Positions 4,723 through 6,123 of a stretch of 6,123 nt of DNA are shown here, in pieces. Numbering within the stretch: the stretch's first letter is position 1; every line of letters begins with the position of its first letter. The DNA comes from Candidatus Doudnabacteria bacterium (GTDB lineage: Bacteria; Patescibacteriota; Doudnabacteria; UBA920). The stretch covers positions 1 to 6,123 of the forward strand of contig JAEUSE010000063.1 in NCBI GenBank assembly GCA_016788805.1. Reading direction: 5' to 3'. Position numbers and translations under genes: made by a program. The notes beneath the pieces were generated by a model, which saw only the letters and a list, made by a program, of their open reading frames with translations, was not told the origin of the DNA and did no database searches.

Positions 4723-5684
4723 CTCTTTGTGGCCTCTATGACCGCACCAACGCCCATACCAAACTTTTCTATAAGCTCCTCCGGTTCACCCGACTCACCA
4801 AAATGGTCCTCCATGCCTACCATTTCTACCGGCACCGGGTAGTGTTGAGCCAACACTTCGCATACCGCACTGCCCGCCCCACCCATGGTTTGGTGTTCCT
4901 CCAAAGTCACCACCGCACCACACTTTTGTGCGGCCGCGACAATAGTCTCTACGTCTATTGGCTTTATGGTGTGGTTATTCACCACCATCACGCTTATGCC
5001 ATCACGCTCTAGCTCTAACGCAGCCAGTATTCCATTATACAACACCGGACCGGAGCCAATTATGCACACATCGGTGCCTTCCCTAAAAACTTGGGCCTTA
5101 CCTACTTCAAATGGAGTTTCTGCAGTAGTCATGACCGGAGTGGCCTCTCGAGTTAAACGAATGTATGCCGGACCCGGCCGGTTACCGACAGCAATAGTTG
5201 CAGCCCGGGCTTGCAAAGAGTCACACGGCACTACCACCGTCAAGTTGGGCAACACCCGCGTTATAGCTATATCTTCCAAAGCTTGATGCGTCGCCCCGTC
5301 CGGACCTACAGACACTCCGGTATGGGCACCAATAATTTTGACGTTAGCCTGGCTATAGCACACACTTACGCGTAACTGATCCCAGTTCCGACCGGGACTA
5401 AAGACGGCGTAGCTGGAAACAAACGGTACTTTACCCGCCAAGGCCAAACCTGCGGCTATACCCATCATGTTCTGCTCGGCCACACCGCACTCCACAAACT
5501 GCGCCGGGTACTTTTTTTGAAACTCCAAAACTCTGGTACTTTCCGCCAAATCCGCGGTTAGAACTATCACATTAAAATTGTGTTCGGCCAAGGCAAACAC
5601 CCCTTCGCCGTACCCGTTGCGGGTAGGTATTTGTTCTACATCCCGTTGGCCTAATTTAGGATTAAGTTCAGTCATAATACTCAT
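4692..5684 (-). CDS. Transketolase, C-terminal subunit (split type)
   Basis: Second half of a split, thiamine-diphosphate-dependent transketolase, which moves two-carbon units between sugar phosphates. It pairs with the N-terminal subunit, whose gene ends at 6056. The 330 residues cover the pyrimidine-binding domain and the C-terminal domain. Visible signatures: LTADLAEST (42-50), FVECGVAEQNMMGIAAGLAL (63-82) with E70 the expected cofactor-activating glutamate, HTGVSVGPDGATHQALEDIA (121-140), and TIKPID followed by LEEHQTMGGAGSAV in the C-terminal domain. A related two-subunit enzyme such as DXP synthase or a 2-oxo-acid dehydrogenase beta subunit is less likely, given the HTGVSVGPDGATHQ motif and the neighbours. 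A second ATG at 5675 is an equally possible start. The last ten residues and the stop come from a repeat arm. Confidence 0.93.
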   Translation of the reverse strand: MSIMTELNPKLGQRDVEQIPTRNGYGEGVFALAEHNFNVIVLTADLAESTRVLEFQKKYPAQFVECGVAEQNMMGIAAGLALAGKVPFVSSYAVFSPGRNWDQLRVSVCYSQANVKIIGAHTGVSVGPDGATHQALEDIAITRVLPNLTVVVPCDSLQARAATIAVGNRPGPAYIRLTREATPVMTTAETPFEVGKAQVFREGTDVCIIGSGPVLYNGILAALELERDGISVMVVNNHTIKPIDVETIVAAAQKCGAVVTLEEHQTMGGAGSAVCEVLAQHYPVPVEMVGMEDHFGESGEPEELIEKFGMGVGAVIEATKRAVSRKAIKQ

Positions 5685-5690
5685 ATACGG

Positions 5691-5716
5691 TTTAATACGA
5701 ATTAACGAATGACGAT
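5691..5716. repeat. Short ACGA-type direct repeat upstream of transketolase C subunit
   Basis: Three degenerate 7-8 bp units, TAATACGA, ATTAACGA and ATGACGA, lie in the leader just before the start codon at 5684. No matching inverted partner is visible in the window. It may be a small remnant of the same class of spacer repeat, or chance in A/T-rich DNA. Confidence 0.4.
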
Positions 5717-5738
5717 ATAACCTGCACTAAAAAAGTAG

Positions 5739-6056
5739 TTATCTATATGAGTCATAGCACTCGGGTACGTCTTCCGAGCAGCGTGCGTAGTGAATAGCTA
5801 CCGAGCCAATAAAATGTACCACCAGAAGACCACCGGATACCAACATGCCGAAAATAAACATAGCAAAGCACTTTCGGACTAGGCTATATTTCTTTTTTAG
5901 ATGCGCGCGCGGCAAAAAAATCATAGTACAGACTAACGCGCAAAAGCTGGCGGACAAAGTAAGTAAAGTAATAATGGCCATAGTCACCGTAAAAATACCT
6001 TGCGGGCTGGACACCAGGTCGACCATGGTATTAAAAGGGACACCTTCTGAATACAT
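5739..6056 (-). CDS. Two-TM membrane protein of unknown function
   Basis: I do not recognise a family. The 105-residue product has a short N terminus, a hydrophobic segment at about 21-47 and a positively charged linker (RAHLKKKYSLVRK, about 50-62). A second hydrophobic segment follows at about 65-88, then an acidic, cysteine-containing tail (CSEDVPECYDSYR). By the positive-inside rule the linker would be cytoplasmic and both ends outside. The two tail cysteines (C93, C100) could form a disulfide. The start overlaps the stop of transketolase N subunit by one base (TAATG), which strongly suggests a translated, coupled gene. It separates the two transketolase halves, which are usually adjacent. 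Confidence 0.72.
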   Translation of the reverse strand: MYSEGVPFNTMVDLVSSPQGIFTVTMAIITLLTLSASFCALVCTMIFLPRAHLKKKYSLVRKCFAMFIFGMLVSGGLLVVHFIGSVAIHYARCSEDVPECYDSYR

Positions 6057-6123
6057 TATTCGTGCTCACTCTTAATTTGACCGCGCAAAGTACGCAGTTC
6101 CTTCAATGCCTGTGCGGCTTGGT
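6056..6123 (-). CDS. Transketolase N-terminal subunit, last 21 codons (5' end outside window)
   Basis: The frame is open from the window edge to TAA at 6058-6056 and reads QAAQALKELR (first ten residues), then TLRGQIKSEHE. The E/Q-A-x-x-AL-x-EL pattern is typical of the very C terminus of transketolase N-terminal subunits, and the next enzyme gene is the matching C-terminal subunit. With so few residues the call leans on context. The stop codon shares a base with the next ATG. Confidence 0.6.
   Translation of the reverse strand, partial: QAAQALKELRTLRGQIKSEHE

Noticed and set aside
4638..5286. Plus-strand ORFs of 124 and 133 codons
   Set aside because: Antisense shadows of transketolase C subunit and the four-helix gene; they show no motifs.

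Overview
The window is a dense run of genes all read from the minus strand. It looks like part of a central-carbon (glycolysis / pentose-phosphate) operon from a small-genome candidate-phyla (CPR / Patescibacteria, Parcubacteria-like) bacterium. The taxonomic call is inference. It rests on the split transketolase, a PfkB-type kinase in the glycolytic cluster, divergent short enzymes, two four-helix-bundle (S23/IVP family) genes, weak or absent Shine-Dalgarno sites and small unknown membrane proteins. No rRNA, tRNA or CRISPR array is visible.

In transcription order (right to left): the 3' end of transketolase N-terminal subunit (6123-6056); a two-TM membrane protein overlapping it by one base in a TAATG (6056-5739); transketolase C-terminal subunit (5684-4692); four-helix-bundle gene 2 (4682-4329); a PfkB-family sugar kinase (4281-3256); four-helix-bundle gene 1 (3211-2846); class II fructose-bisphosphate aldolase (2828-1959); a small one-TM protein (1858-1646); GAPDH (1626-604); and the first 174 codons of a phosphoglycerate-kinase-like protein (523-1). 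The enzymes would link pentose-phosphate rearrangement to fructose-1,6-bisphosphate cleavage and then to 1,3-bisphosphoglycerate and 3-phosphoglycerate.

The most striking content lies between the enzyme genes. Each four-helix-bundle gene sits between two arms made of short, repetitive words, and the two arms are inverted copies of each other. Gene 1 has TAGTTTTTAG-type arms and gene 2 has GCAGTAAGC-type arms, so each gene has its own matched arm sequence. A third inverted pair of GCAGTAAGC-type arms with only 31 bases between them and no gene lies at 1869-1967. A 9-bp AAGCTT-type array with inverted ends lies at 528-602, and a short ACGA-type array at 5691-5716. Together these look like a family of about 0.42-kb units, plus gene-less derivatives, that lodge in gene junctions of an operon and supply stop codons and 5' leader sequence to the neighbours. 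This resembles the known layout of 23S rRNA intervening sequences, where an S23 ORF lies in a loop closed by inverted ends, but here it is in mRNA spacers.

A second notable point is that the PGK-like protein has lost several of the substrate-binding residues of normal PGK, although the fold-defining motifs can still be aligned.
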